This document shows, piece after piece, positions 41,842-52,116 of a DNA stretch of 64,000 bases. This DNA comes from Schlesneria paludicola DSM 18645 (GTDB lineage: Bacteria > Planctomycetota > Planctomycetia > Planctomycetales > Planctomycetaceae). The position numbers were made by a program, and so were the translations under genes. Below the pieces are notes generated by a model that worked only from the letters and a program-made list of their open reading frames with translations, was not told the DNA's origin and did no database searches. The stretch covers positions 124,001 through 188,000 of the forward strand of contig NZ_JH636435.1 in assembly GCF_000255655.1 (NCBI RefSeq). The letters run 5' to 3'. Positions within the stretch are counted from its first letter, which is position 1. The number at the start of each line of letters is the position of its first letter.

Positions 41842-43922
41842 CAGTCTCGTTCCTGAGAAGAAGAAATCAGCGTGGAAACACGCAGCACCTCTGCCACGCT
41901 CCACGCCTGCGCGGCACAGCCTCGTGGCAGGTACGGTGCTTCGGCATCGAAGACTTCAGAAATCGTTCCAATGCAGGCTTCGCTGAGATGTGAGTCGAAG
42001 CCGGTCAAGAGTTCAGAGCATTCATGAACCCGATGGGGATAGACACGTCGCCACGCGTCAACAAATGGTCCAATCAACCAGGCCCAGACGGTGCCTTGGT
42101 GATAGGCCGCATCTCGGGACCGAAGGTCGCCGTAATACTGTGGTTTGTAGTCGGGGTGTCCCGGAGCGAGGGACCGTAGTCCATAGGGAGTGAGAAGGCG
42201 TTCTTGAACGGTCCGCAGAACAATCTCCCAGCGACTTGGATCAAGCACGGGGTTCGGTAGGGAGATCGAAAAGATCTGGTTGGGGCGGCACGCCGAATCG
42301 TTTCCTCGCTCGCCGTCGATGACGTCGTACAATCCTTGCTCGGAATCGCACCAGAATCTCGCGTTGAAGGAAGCCTGAACGCGATCGGCGATCGTTGTGA
42401 TCTCGCGTTCATCTTCTCCCGATTCCTGTCGCCATTGCTGAAGCAGGCGAAGTGCGTTGTACCAGAGTGCATTGATTTCAACGGCCTTGCCACGGCGAGG
42501 CGTGACAACCCAGCCATCCACTTTGGCGTCCATCCACGTCAATTGATAGCCTTCCGCTCCTTGAATCAGAAGGCCGTCTTGCGGGTCCATACGAATTCCG
42601 AAACGAGTGCCGTTTCGATGGTGTGAGATGATCTCGTTCAAAACCGGCAGGTAGCCTCGCAGGACCGTTCGATCACCGGTCACCGCCATGTACCGACTGA
42701 GCGCATGGAAGTACCACAGAGTTGCATCGGCAGTGTGATAGACTCCTTCAGTGCCACGATCGGGGAAAAAATTCGGGATCAATCCGTCACGAACGTGGCC
42801 GAGAAACGTTCGCAGGATATAACCGGCTTCCGCGTAGCGGCCGGTCACAAGTGTTAATCCTTCCAAGCTGATCATCGAGTCGCGGCCCCAGTCGGTGAAC
42901 CAATGGTAACCGGCGATGATGGTTCGAGCTTGCTCACCTGCCGCCTCGGCTCGGGCCGAATCTTCCACTCGACTTGCCGGCGCGATAATGAATTGATCGG
43001 CAGCCAGGACCAGTTCCGCCGGAACGCCACGACGCGCGGCGGGATCAGCTGTCTCGATCAGTCGACGACGACGTTCGACCTCAATGCTCAGTGCTTCATG
43101 TACGGATAGGGCCTGAAGTCGGTCCCACGATTCCGTCGAAGCAATCAGCGACACATCTTCGTCCTGGGTCAGCCTTGCTTCGAAATAGCCCGGTGACCAC
43201 ATGCGTCCCACATTGTCGTATCCGCGTGAGGCCTCGATTCGATAGAGCACATCTGGCAGCTCTGTCTCGTCCAGGGCGAAGCCTGACGCATGCCCCTCCA
43301 ATTGCAGTCGCAGAGGGGGAAAGTCCAATGAATGATTGACGAGTTCATAACGCCCGCCACTGGTCGTCATGACGTATTCACCGAGCGTCGGCGTCGAAAC
43401 AGGATCGTCGTGACCGCGAAAATGCACCGCCGGACGCAATCTTAGCTCGACTGGCCCTTGGCCTTCGATCAGGCGATAGTTGACCATGACGGTATTCTGC
43501 CCGTGAGGCATGGAAAGCCGCTTCTCGATGACGTGGCCATCAATCGAATATTGCCACACGGGCAGTCCCCATTCCAATCGGAAGCCGTCCAGAACCTGAA
43601 GGTCATCAATCGGCATCGACTGATTGAGGCGTTCTATGAAGCCGATTGAATGGATCGCTTTCGGAGTCAGGTACTGCTCGCCCAAGTGGCTCAAAAGGAC
43701 AAGGCGCCCCAGCGGGGCCGGGTGGGCAGCAATCAGCAATCCGTGATAGCGTCTGGTTGCCGCGCCGGCGATTGTTCCAGATGCATACCCACCGAGACCA
43801 TTGGTCACGAGCCATTCTCGTTCGATGAGGGCGTCAAAGCCGTCGTTGACCACGTGGCGTGTGAGCTGACCATCCCACACGTCCGAATTCCTGTGACGTT
43901 CTGTGCGATCGGTTTTCATCAT
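41841..43922 (-). CDS. Glycogen debranching enzyme, GDE_N plus amylo-alpha-1,6-glucosidase
   Basis: 693 residues. The N-terminal GDE_N domain (about 20-250) starts with EREWLVTNGLGGYASGT and RRYHGLLIAA. The C-terminal (alpha/alpha)6 barrel (about 300-690) has WFTDWGRDSMISLEGL, LIPNFFPDRG, YHTADATLWYFHAL and VWAWLIGPFVDAW, as in archaeal and bacterial amylo-alpha-1,6-glucosidases (GH133-like). It removes alpha-1,6-linked glucose stubs. It lies between treZ (183 bases upstream) and treS (4-base overlap), and presumably supplies linear chains to the TreY/TreZ route. Confidence 0.93.
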   Translation of the reverse strand: MMKTDRTERHRNSDVWDGQLTRHVVNDGFDALIEREWLVTNGLGGYASGTIAGAATRRYHGLLIAAHPAPLGRLVLLSHLGEQYLTPKAIHSIGFIERLNQSMPIDDLQVLDGFRLEWGLPVWQYSIDGHVIEKRLSMPHGQNTVMVNYRLIEGQGPVELRLRPAVHFRGHDDPVSTPTLGEYVMTTSGGRYELVNHSLDFPPLRLQLEGHASGFALDETELPDVLYRIEASRGYDNVGRMWSPGYFEARLTQDEDVSLIASTESWDRLQALSVHEALSIEVERRRRLIETADPAARRGVPAELVLAADQFIIAPASRVEDSARAEAAGEQARTIIAGYHWFTDWGRDSMISLEGLTLVTGRYAEAGYILRTFLGHVRDGLIPNFFPDRGTEGVYHTADATLWYFHALSRYMAVTGDRTVLRGYLPVLNEIISHHRNGTRFGIRMDPQDGLLIQGAEGYQLTWMDAKVDGWVVTPRRGKAVEINALWYNALRLLQQWRQESGEDEREITTIADRVQASFNARFWCDSEQGLYDVIDGERGNDSACRPNQIFSISLPNPVLDPSRWEIVLRTVQERLLTPYGLRSLAPGHPDYKPQYYGDLRSRDAAYHQGTVWAWLIGPFVDAWRRVYPHRVHECSELLTGFDSHLSEACIGTISEVFDAEAPYLPRGCAAQAWSVAEVLRVSTLISSSQERD

Positions 43923-44105
43923 ATTGAGTTTTCCTCGGCTCTCGTGGCATGGCCACAGTGTCGTGGCAGGTTCGCGAGCGTCGTCGATCGGGGCGTTTGC
44001 CTGTTCGTGATGAAGTCATGGGCATGTCAGTTCGGTTGACGCCCCACTCCGAGATTTGTCGACAGCGTTCCATTCACCGAACGAGGTATGCTGGGTGTGA
44101 TCGAC

Positions 44106-45998
44106 TCACGATGGATGCTCCCGTTCTTTCGGTTGGTGCTCACGATCGAGCCCCTCCAGTACGACGGCTGATTCTCCCGTCAAAAACCAACCACCGCTCG
44201 CCTCTTCGGGAGGGCGGACGCCATTTCCTCCATAACTCGAATCGTCAGTCGATAGCATGACCGACCATTGACGCTGAATTGGTGGGGCCAGAAGCGGCTC
44301 TGGAACCGTCGTCAGTTTCAGGTCAAGTCCCAAATTGACGACCAGCAATCGATCTTGGCCATTCTCAAAGAAGTAGCGAATTGCGAAGGCCCGGTCCCCG
44401 AGCACGGCGCCATCGACGTGTCTCGCGTTTAAGGGTTGAAAGCCGGGAGGAGTTTGCCGCAGCTTCAGCAGATCTTTCGTCAGCTGATACTCGGCACAGT
44501 GAGACACGCGTTCCGAGAAATCGAGTTTGCACCTGCGAAATGTCGTCGCATCGTGAGGGGAGGCAATTTGCGCCATTATCTCCCGATCGGCAAGGCTTGG
44601 AAACTGGCTGAGAAACTTAATACGTCCCTCTTCGATCATGGCAGCCAATTCGGCATGGTGATCGGCGAAATAGAAGAATGGGCTTGATGCGGCGAATTCC
44701 TGTCCTTGAAAGAGCATCGGCGTGCCGGGCAGCAAGAGTGCCAGTGCAGTCATCGCTCGAAACCGAGCTGGGCTGCATTGCTGGTGAACGCGTTTACCCC
44801 GGCAAGAGTTCGCGATCTGATCGTGATTCTGAATGAAATTGATGAATGCCGGCGCCGGAAGGTCGAGACCCGGTTGGCCGCGACGTTGTTCTTGCCAACC
44901 ATACCATTGCCCCTGGTAGAGATAGCCGTACTTCGCGGCGGTGATGAACTCCTGCGGCTGCCCCAGATAGTCTTGGTAATAGGCCTCGCGATGTCCCGTG
45001 ATCGAGACCATTGCGGAATGATGAAAGTCGTCATTCCACACCGCGTCGAGACCGTATCCACCGGCGCTGACGTCTCGGCAAAGTGCGGGGTCCTGCGGCT
45101 CGTTTTCCGCGATCAAGAGAATGGTTCGCTCCGGTGCGGCGGCACGCGCCGCCTGTGCAATTTGAGTGATGATGTGACCATGAATCGGAGCGCTGTCGTA
45201 GATATTCTGCGTCGCGTCCAGTCGCAGCCCATCTAAATGAAATTCATCAATCCAATACGCCGCGTTGAGTCGGAAGAAATCACGAACTGCGTCCGCATTC
45301 GGCCCGTCAAAGTTTAGCGCCGCGCCCCAGTCGGTTGCATACCGATCCGTGAAGTAGTCGGACGCAAAGAGCGCCAAATAATTGCCATCGGGGCCAAGGT
45401 GGTTATAGACCACATCCAAGATGACCGAGATTCCATGCGCGTGAGCGGTGTCCACGAAGCGACGCGCATCGTCCGGCACACCGTACAGGCGAGTGGGGGC
45501 GAACAGATTGACGCCATCGTATCCCCAGCCGAATGTCCCCGCAAAATCGGCAATCGGCATGATCTCAACACAATTGATCCCCAGGCTTGCAAGCTCTGCA
45601 AGTTCCGCCGCCGCCGCTGCCCATGTGCCTTCGGCGGTGAAGGTTCCAATGTGCATTTCATAAAGGACCAGCCCATGCAGCGTTCGCCCCTTCCATCCCG
45701 CATCGCTCCAGCGATATCGGCCACCATCGATCACTTGAGAGGGACCATGTGGTCCCTCGGGTTGAAATCTTGATGCGGGGTCAGGCACCAGCTGTTTTTG
45801 ATCAAGGCGAAACTGATAGATCGTTCCGGCTTCCGCTGGGTGGACTAGGCCGGCAAAGTATCCGTTCGGTTCTGGCGTCAGGTCATGATCGACGCCTTCG
45901 ATCACCACCGCGCACTGCTGGCAGTTGGGAGCCCAGACGCGAAAGTGAACTCCGTTTGATTGCGGTTCCGCTCCAATGGGGTAGCGTCGTCCATCCAT
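44106..45998 (-). CDS. treZ: Malto-oligosyltrehalose trehalohydrolase (TreZ)
   Basis: 630 residues. An N-terminal CBM48-like domain (1-95) begins GAEPQSNGVHFRVWAPNCQQC. The GH13 barrel has FGWGYDGVNLFAPTRLYG, ILDVVYNHLGPDGNYL, nucleophile in HLDGLRLDATQNIYD, acid in LLIAENEP and QNHDQIANS. TreZ releases trehalose from malto-oligosyltrehalose made by TreY. FGWGYDGV and the DATQNI variant separate it from GlgB branching enzymes. It is first gene of the minus-strand unit and divergent from glgX-treY. Confidence 0.95.
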   Translation of the reverse strand: MDGRRYPIGAEPQSNGVHFRVWAPNCQQCAVVIEGVDHDLTPEPNGYFAGLVHPAEAGTIYQFRLDQKQLVPDPASRFQPEGPHGPSQVIDGGRYRWSDAGWKGRTLHGLVLYEMHIGTFTAEGTWAAAAAELAELASLGINCVEIMPIADFAGTFGWGYDGVNLFAPTRLYGVPDDARRFVDTAHAHGISVILDVVYNHLGPDGNYLALFASDYFTDRYATDWGAALNFDGPNADAVRDFFRLNAAYWIDEFHLDGLRLDATQNIYDSAPIHGHIITQIAQAARAAAPERTILLIAENEPQDPALCRDVSAGGYGLDAVWNDDFHHSAMVSITGHREAYYQDYLGQPQEFITAAKYGYLYQGQWYGWQEQRRGQPGLDLPAPAFINFIQNHDQIANSCRGKRVHQQCSPARFRAMTALALLLPGTPMLFQGQEFAASSPFFYFADHHAELAAMIEEGRIKFLSQFPSLADREIMAQIASPHDATTFRRCKLDFSERVSHCAEYQLTKDLLKLRQTPPGFQPLNARHVDGAVLGDRAFAIRYFFENGQDRLLVVNLGLDLKLTTVPEPLLAPPIQRQWSVMLSTDDSSYGGNGVRPPEEASGGWFLTGESAVVLEGLDREHQPKEREHPS

Positions 45999-46392
45999 GC
46001 TTCACTCCGGTTGATTCAAATTCCGAATCGTGAACGTGCAATTCGTATACCTTGCCCTGGCGTTACGAGCTGGAGGTAGCGAATGAGAAGGAACGTGGGC
46101 CGCTCCTGCGGAATTCCGATTCTGAACTTTCCATGGCCCCACGCGTCGAGTCGCGGAGAGCCAAACTGCATGGCTAGATGGATGTTTGGCGATCAGTGAT
46201 TGATCGGTCGCAACCCAGCTGATCGTTTCAGAATCCGCCCTGTCGCGGTTGTCAGGTGCCATGTGGGACATTTGTGGCATGAAACTTCCTTCGCCAACAA
46301 AATTGCAGTCGAAGACAGGCCACTGGTACACCTTTTGCGAATCGGCGGCTGGCGAGAATTTCAGTCGTTTACCATCAGCATAAGGAGCGATT
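45999..46392. promoter_or_regulatory. Divergent control region of the trehalose module
   Basis: 394 bases between treZ (minus) and glgX (plus) that must contain both promoters and so control all five genes. No reliable -35/-10 or operator could be named. Confidence 0.45.
46382..46387 (+). promoter_or_regulatory. Ribosome binding site of glgX
   Basis: AAGGAG 5 bases before the ATG at 46393, among the strongest sites in the window. Confidence 0.7.
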
Positions 46393-48591
46393 ATGCGAAT
46401 TTGGCCAGGGCTTCCTTACCCCTTGGGCGCAACATGGGATGGCAGCGGCGTGAACTTCGCACTGTTCTGTGAAAACGGAACGAAAGTAGAGCTTTGTCTG
46501 TTCGAGTCTGCTGATGCAGGGCAGGAATCGCAACGGATTGAAATCACCGAAACGACGGACCAAGTCTGGCATGCGTATCTTCCGGACCTTCTACCCGGGC
46601 AGGTCTACGGCTATCGTATTCACGGCCCGTATGAACCACAGAGGGGCCATCGCTTTAATCCCAATAAGATCGTCCTGGACCCGTATGCCAAACTGTTGGC
46701 GCGTACCCCGCGATGGGACGACAGCCTGTTTGGTTATGAGCTCGGAAAAGATGATCTGAGTTTTAGCGAGTCCGATAACGCTGCTTTCGCGCCGCTTGCA
46801 ATCGTCGTGGATACCGCTTTCACTTGGGGCGATGATCGACCGCCGCGAACGCCCTGGCACAAGACCCTCATCTACGAAGCGCACGTAAAAGGGTTGACGA
46901 TGAAACATCCCGACGTGCCTGAAAAGCTGCGAGGAAGCTATGTCGGTCTGGCCAGCGAGGCCATCATCAAGCATTTGGTGGATCTGAATGTCACCGCCAT
47001 TGAACTTTTGCCGATTCATCAATCGCTGACCGATCGGTATCTGGCCGATCGAAACATGGTGAACTATTGGGGCTATAATACGCTCAATTTTTTCGCCCCC
47101 CATTTGAGTTACGAGTCACCAAATAATTCGCTGAGCCCCGTTCATGAATTCAAAATGATGGTTCGGTCGTTTCATGCGGCAGGCATCGAAGTGATCCTGG
47201 ACGTTGTTTACAATCATACGGCGGAAGGCAATCAGAACGGCCCCACACTTTCCTTGCGCGGCATTGATAACGCGGCCTATTATCGTCTTTCAGAAGATCC
47301 ACGTTACTACATGGACTTTACCGGCTGCGGCAATACGTTGAACATGCAGCACCCAAAGGTCCTGCAAATGATCATGGATTCGCTACGGTACTATGTGACC
47401 GAAATGCACGTCGACGGGTTCCGCTTCGATTTGGCCAGTACGCTGGCACGCGAGCTGTTCGAAGTGAATAAGCTGGGAGCGTTCTTCGACATCATTCACC
47501 AAGATCCGATTCTGTCGAAAGTGAAGCTGATCGCCGAGCCTTGGGATGTCGGGCCCGGTGGCTATCAGATCGGTAATTTTCCGCCGGGATGGACGGAGTG
47601 GAACGGCAAGTACCGTGACTGTGTCCGGCGCTTCTGGAAAGGTGATGGCGGGACAGTTGCTGAGCTCGCGACGCGCCTGTGTGGTTCAAGCGATCTCTAT
47701 GAACACAGTGGTCGCAAGCCGTACGCGAGCATTAATTTCGTGACCTGTCATGACGGATTCACCCTAAATGATCTGGTTAGCTACAACGAAAAGCATAACG
47801 AAGCCAACGGCGAAGAGAATCGCGATGGTGCAGGACAAAACGATTCTTGGAACTGTGGAGCGGAAGGTCCGACGACTGATCCGGCGATCAATGCACTTCG
47901 TGTTCAGCAACGCAAGAATCTGATGGCGACTTTGCTACTGTCACAAGGTGTGCCGATGATTCTGGCGGGTGACGAGCTTGGGCATACTCAGCAGGGTAAT
48001 AACAATACGTACTGCCAGGACAATGAACTTTCGTGGTTGAACTGGGAACTGGATCAAGACCAGGAAGACTTTCTGGCGTTCGTCAAATTGGTGACAACGA
48101 TCTGGCGGACTCAGCCAGTGTTTCAGCGACGGTCATTCTTTCAAGGGCGTTCGATCCGAGGTGACGGTATTCAGGATGTCACCTGGTTCAACTGCAACGG
48201 CGAGGATATGAGCGACAAAGACTGGACAGGCTGCGTTCGAAGTCTTGGCCTTCGCCTCGCTGGCGATCTGATTGACGAATCGAATTCGCGTGGCGAGCTG
48301 ATTGTGGGTGACACGATATTGATGTTGATGAACGCGCACTGCGAGACGATTCCGTTCGTGCTTCCGGTCGTGAGTCATGACCATCGATGGCAACTGTTGC
48401 TGGATACTTCGGTCGCGGAACTTCCCTCAGAACCCTACGACGAGCTGCACAAATATGAGCTGCACGCGCGTTCGATGGCCGTGTTTCGAACCATCAGCGC
48501 GACAGAAGTTTCCGTCTCGCCGCAGCAAGCCGAGACGCTTCGGCAAGAACAGCATCGTCGTGAGACGCTCGTCACAGAGATTGTTTCATGA
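46393..48591 (+). CDS. glgX: Glycogen debranching enzyme GlgX (isoamylase type)
   Basis: 732 residues, GH13 subfamily 11. The CBM48 domain starts WPGLPYPLGATWDGSGVNFA. The barrel carries GYNTLNFFAPHLSY, ILDVVYNHTAEGNQ, GCGNTLNMQHPKV, nucleophile in VDGFRFDLAST, acid in IAEPWDVGPGGYQ and VTCHDGFTLNDLVSYN. It hydrolyses alpha-1,6 branches of glycogen or limit dextrin. Its stop overlaps the treY start (ATGA at 48588-48591), so debranching and trehalose formation are translationally coupled. Confidence 0.96.
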   Translation: MRIWPGLPYPLGATWDGSGVNFALFCENGTKVELCLFESADAGQESQRIEITETTDQVWHAYLPDLLPGQVYGYRIHGPYEPQRGHRFNPNKIVLDPYAKLLARTPRWDDSLFGYELGKDDLSFSESDNAAFAPLAIVVDTAFTWGDDRPPRTPWHKTLIYEAHVKGLTMKHPDVPEKLRGSYVGLASEAIIKHLVDLNVTAIELLPIHQSLTDRYLADRNMVNYWGYNTLNFFAPHLSYESPNNSLSPVHEFKMMVRSFHAAGIEVILDVVYNHTAEGNQNGPTLSLRGIDNAAYYRLSEDPRYYMDFTGCGNTLNMQHPKVLQMIMDSLRYYVTEMHVDGFRFDLASTLARELFEVNKLGAFFDIIHQDPILSKVKLIAEPWDVGPGGYQIGNFPPGWTEWNGKYRDCVRRFWKGDGGTVAELATRLCGSSDLYEHSGRKPYASINFVTCHDGFTLNDLVSYNEKHNEANGEENRDGAGQNDSWNCGAEGPTTDPAINALRVQQRKNLMATLLLSQGVPMILAGDELGHTQQGNNNTYCQDNELSWLNWELDQDQEDFLAFVKLVTTIWRTQPVFQRRSFFQGRSIRGDGIQDVTWFNCNGEDMSDKDWTGCVRSLGLRLAGDLIDESNSRGELIVGDTILMLMNAHCETIPFVLPVVSHDHRWQLLLDTSVAELPSEPYDELHKYELHARSMAVFRTISATEVSVSPQQAETLRQEQHRRETLVTEIVS

Positions 48592-51500
48592 CATCGCTTT
48601 CGTACGAATCAGTAAGGGACCTGTTAGGTAAGGCGACGCGACTGGCCTCAAGGCGGCTGCGCATTCCCCGAGCGACCTACCGCCTGCAAATGCACGCTCA
48701 GTTTACACTGCGTGATGCGCTTCGCATCGTGCCCTACCTGGATCGCCTGGGAATCTCTGATCTGTACACCTCCTCGTTGTTGAAGGCGCGTCCGGGAAGC
48801 CTTCACGGATACGATGTCCTCGATCACAGTCGGCTGAACCCTGAATTGGGAACAGAGGCCGACTTGGGCGAATTGGCAGATGAACTGAAACGACGCGGTA
48901 TGGGGCTGATTCTGGATGTGGTTCCGAATCACATGTGCGTTGGCGAGGGAAATCAGTGGTGGATGGACGTGCTCGAAAATGGCTCGGCGTCTCGTTTTGC
49001 CGGCCATTTCGATATCGCGTGGAGAAATCATCCTCGTGAGCGGATGCGGGGCAAGGTTTTGTTGCCGATTCTGGATGAGCCATACGGAAAGGTGATTCAG
49101 GCCGGACGAATCAAGGTCATCTTGGAGGACGGTCGATTTGGGATCACTGTTGATCAGACGCGACTTCCAGTCGATCCTCGAACCTACACGCCCTTGCTGG
49201 AACCCGCACTGGTGGCGCTGCGCGAGACGCTTCCATCCGATGACGATTCGGCTTTGGAATTGCAAAGCATCCTCACCGCCGTTCGTCATCTGCCGGCACG
49301 AGACGATCTCAATGCGGAACACATTCGAGAGGCGCTGGCCGAAGGCGCGGTCATCAAACGCCGACTGGCGGATCTCGTTTGTCGATCCAGTTACATTCAA
49401 GTGCAGATCCAGCGGGTCGTGAGCGAACTCTCGAACGTCGCTGAGAATTCAGACTCTTTGATCCGACTGATTCAGCTCCTTGATGCACAACCGTATCGTC
49501 CGAGCTTCTGGCGAGTCGCATTGGATGAGATCAACTATCGTCGTTTTTTCGATGTCAATGATTTGGCAGGGTTGGCCACTGAGCGTTCTGATGTGTTTGA
49601 TGCCATCCATGCGAAACCACTCGAATGGCTAAAGAAAGGCATGATCACCGGACTGCGGGTCGATCATATCGATGGACTGCTTGACCCACAGGAGTATCTT
49701 GCTCGAGTGCAGCAGAAGTACGTCATCGAATGTGCTCAAGAGATCTGGGAGGCCGATGAGGATCGCACGGGTGGAGGGACTTGGTTCGCGATTGAACAGC
49801 AGCTTACGAAGGCATGTCTCGATCAAGACTCGGTATCGCCACCAGGACTCTATGTCGTTGTTGAGAAGATTCTCGGCCCGCGTGAGGTTGTTCCACCGGG
49901 ATGGGCATGCCATGGGACGACGGGATATGAATTTCTGAATGAAGTCAACGCGTTGTTTGTCGATTCTGATACCGAGGAAGAACTCTCGATTGTCTATCGA
50001 CGCTTCACGCAGCAGACGGACTCGTTCGAGCAGATTTGCTATGAGGGAAAGCTGCAGGTTTTACGTTCGACAATGGCGAGCGAACTTCATGTGCTGGCGC
50101 ATAGACTCGACGATCTGGCTCAACTGGAATGGTGGTCCCGTGATTTCACCCTGAATGGTCTAAGGCAGGCACTGGAAGAGATGATCGCCTGCTTCCCTGT
50201 GTATCGAACTTATGTTTCGGACGCGGCGAGCCCCACTGACCAGTTGATGATTCTCCGCGCGGCGCAGCGTGCGCGACGCATGAACCCATTGCTCGGCAAA
50301 GAGATCTTTGAATTCCTGGTTGATACGCTGCTGCTGCGATGCCCCTACTCGCCGTCGGCTGCCGAGGATTACGTTAAACATCAACGAGATTTTGCCAGGA
50401 AGTTTCAGCAACTGACGTCACCCGTGATGGCTAAAGGCGTAGAAGACACCGCGCTGTACGAGTTCAATCGTCTCGTGTCATTGAACGAAGTCGGTGGAGA
50501 TCCCGCGCGAGCCTGTGGACAGGAGAGTCGCTTGCACGCATTTCTCGAGTCTCGTGCCGCCACATCTCCCAACGCGCTTTCGCCGCTTTCAACACACGAC
50601 ACCAAGCGAGGCGAAGACGTTCGGGCTCGCATCAACGTTCTCTCGCAGATGCCGGCCGAGTGGGATCAGCGAATTCGGCGTTGGCGACAAATGAATCGGC
50701 CTCACAAGACTGAGATCGAAGAGGGGCTGTTCGCCCCCGATGACAATGAAGAGTACTTCATCTATCAGACGTTTGTTGGATGCTGGCCACGCTCATACTG
50801 TGTCGACGATGACTTCGTGAAACGCCTTCAAGCGTATCTCGTGAAGGCCATGCGTGAAGCGAAAGTTCATTCAAGCTGGATCTTGCCCGAATCCAAATAT
50901 GAAGAGGCTGTCTGCAGCTTCGTGGCGGCGATTCTCGATTCGAAACGATCGGCGGAGTTCCTGGCAGATATGGAGACGTTTCAAAGGGAGATTCGGCCAC
51001 TCGGCGAATTGAATTCGCTGTCTCAGACGTTAATTCGCTGCCTGGCACCTGGTGTTCCGGATACGTATCAGGGGTGCGAATCGTGGAATGATTGTTTGGT
51101 CGATCCCGATAGCCGCCGGCCCGTCGATTACGACGCACTCAGTCGTTCGCTCGACGATTGCGATCGACTGCTTTCAACGCCGCCTAATGTCCAAATGCCC
51201 CTTTTGCGAAAAGAACTGGCCTCGTCGAATGCCAAACTTCTCGTCTCGTCGATTGCGCTTCGCTTGCGGCGAACGTACGCGTCACTTTTTCAGTCGGGAG
51301 GCTATGCGCCGCTTGAGGTAGCTGGCAACGATGCAAAGAGTGTTTTTGCGTTTGTGGTTCACGATCAGCAGGCCGCAATCGCGACAGTTGTGCCGAGACT
51401 GATCAGTCGACAGATGTTCTCTCAGAATCAGATGCAGCTTGAACTGGATGCGGATGTCATATTCCCGGAACTGTTGAGGAACCGCGTTTGGCACAATGCG

Positions 51501-51614
51501 GTGACGAATCGGCCGATCTCAATGGCTGACAACCGTGTTTCAGCGAAGGTTCTCTTCGCGGAACTGTCGTTCGCTATTTGCGTCTCTCACGCCATTGATC
51601 TGGATTATCCTTAA
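48588..51614 (+). CDS. treY: Malto-oligosyltrehalose synthase (TreY)
   Basis: 1008 residues, longer than the roughly 720-930 typical of the family. RATYRLQMHAQFTLRDALRIVPYL at the start, YTSSLLKARPGSLHGYDVLDHSRLNPELG, LILDVVPNHMC, LRVDHIDGLLDP, VVEKILGPRE, GTTGYEFLN and QLTSPVMAKGVEDTALY are TreY signatures, with LSTHDTKRGEDVRARI and CLAPGVPDTYQG. It rearranges the terminal alpha-1,4 bond of maltodextrins to alpha,alpha-1,1. The region about 150-270 (VDPRTYTPLLEP to RLADLV) is the helical insertion typical of the family. Confidence 0.96.
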   Translation: MTSLSYESVRDLLGKATRLASRRLRIPRATYRLQMHAQFTLRDALRIVPYLDRLGISDLYTSSLLKARPGSLHGYDVLDHSRLNPELGTEADLGELADELKRRGMGLILDVVPNHMCVGEGNQWWMDVLENGSASRFAGHFDIAWRNHPRERMRGKVLLPILDEPYGKVIQAGRIKVILEDGRFGITVDQTRLPVDPRTYTPLLEPALVALRETLPSDDDSALELQSILTAVRHLPARDDLNAEHIREALAEGAVIKRRLADLVCRSSYIQVQIQRVVSELSNVAENSDSLIRLIQLLDAQPYRPSFWRVALDEINYRRFFDVNDLAGLATERSDVFDAIHAKPLEWLKKGMITGLRVDHIDGLLDPQEYLARVQQKYVIECAQEIWEADEDRTGGGTWFAIEQQLTKACLDQDSVSPPGLYVVVEKILGPREVVPPGWACHGTTGYEFLNEVNALFVDSDTEEELSIVYRRFTQQTDSFEQICYEGKLQVLRSTMASELHVLAHRLDDLAQLEWWSRDFTLNGLRQALEEMIACFPVYRTYVSDAASPTDQLMILRAAQRARRMNPLLGKEIFEFLVDTLLLRCPYSPSAAEDYVKHQRDFARKFQQLTSPVMAKGVEDTALYEFNRLVSLNEVGGDPARACGQESRLHAFLESRAATSPNALSPLSTHDTKRGEDVRARINVLSQMPAEWDQRIRRWRQMNRPHKTEIEEGLFAPDDNEEYFIYQTFVGCWPRSYCVDDDFVKRLQAYLVKAMREAKVHSSWILPESKYEEAVCSFVAAILDSKRSAEFLADMETFQREIRPLGELNSLSQTLIRCLAPGVPDTYQGCESWNDCLVDPDSRRPVDYDALSRSLDDCDRLLSTPPNVQMPLLRKELASSNAKLLVSSIALRLRRTYASLFQSGGYAPLEVAGNDAKSVFAFVVHDQQAAIATVVPRLISRQMFSQNQMQLELDADVIFPELLRNRVWHNAVTNRPISMADNRVSAKVLFAELSFAICVSHAIDLDYP

Positions 51615-52116
51615 GAAAAACTTCGCCGCCCCATAGCACACGTTCAGTTTGCGCCCGTTTGATCTCCTTACGGCGTGGCTTCAATCGTGCTAATACTATG
51701 ACACATGCGTAAAGCGCCCATGACGAGATGTTAATTTCTGTTGACGTCCAGAATGCGATCGAAGATAAAGGGAACGAGAGCTGTTCATACAGGAAATTCC
51801 GGCAGATGGTTTTACGGTTCAGTCGTGATCGAGCGAGATAAACGCCGTCACACCGGCCGACAGGTCACTGGAGTAAGCCGCTCCATGTTGATCAGCCAGT
51901 TACCAACCAATGCGGCTCGGTTGGATGGGATTTCGCCAACGGAATCCGACTGCTCGAAGAAATGTCTGCCCGTCATGTGACCGTACTGTCATGACGGTTC
52001 GATTCGTATCGTTTGCATCGGAGGGTGGGGACAGTGAGGTGAAACGGCGACATCGATTCGGTCCGACAATTGCGTACGAGTTGGAGAAACTACACTTCAA
52101 TGATCGGGGAGATGTC
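51615..52116. other. Intergenic region upstream of the acyltransferase pair
   Basis: 502 bases. Possible promoter at 51741-51769 (see separate entry). Open frames in it, including one continuous with the next gene back to 51910, lack coding character. Confidence 0.5.
51741..51769 (+). promoter_or_regulatory. Possible sigma-70 promoter
   Basis: TTGACG, 17-base spacer, GATAAA. Reasonable match, located about 350 bases before the next gene, so the transcript would carry a long leader. Confidence 0.3.

Noticed and set aside
51741-51980. 79-codon open frame after treY
   Set aside because: No ribosome site and a basic, Ser/Thr/Arg-rich translation without fold; judged random.
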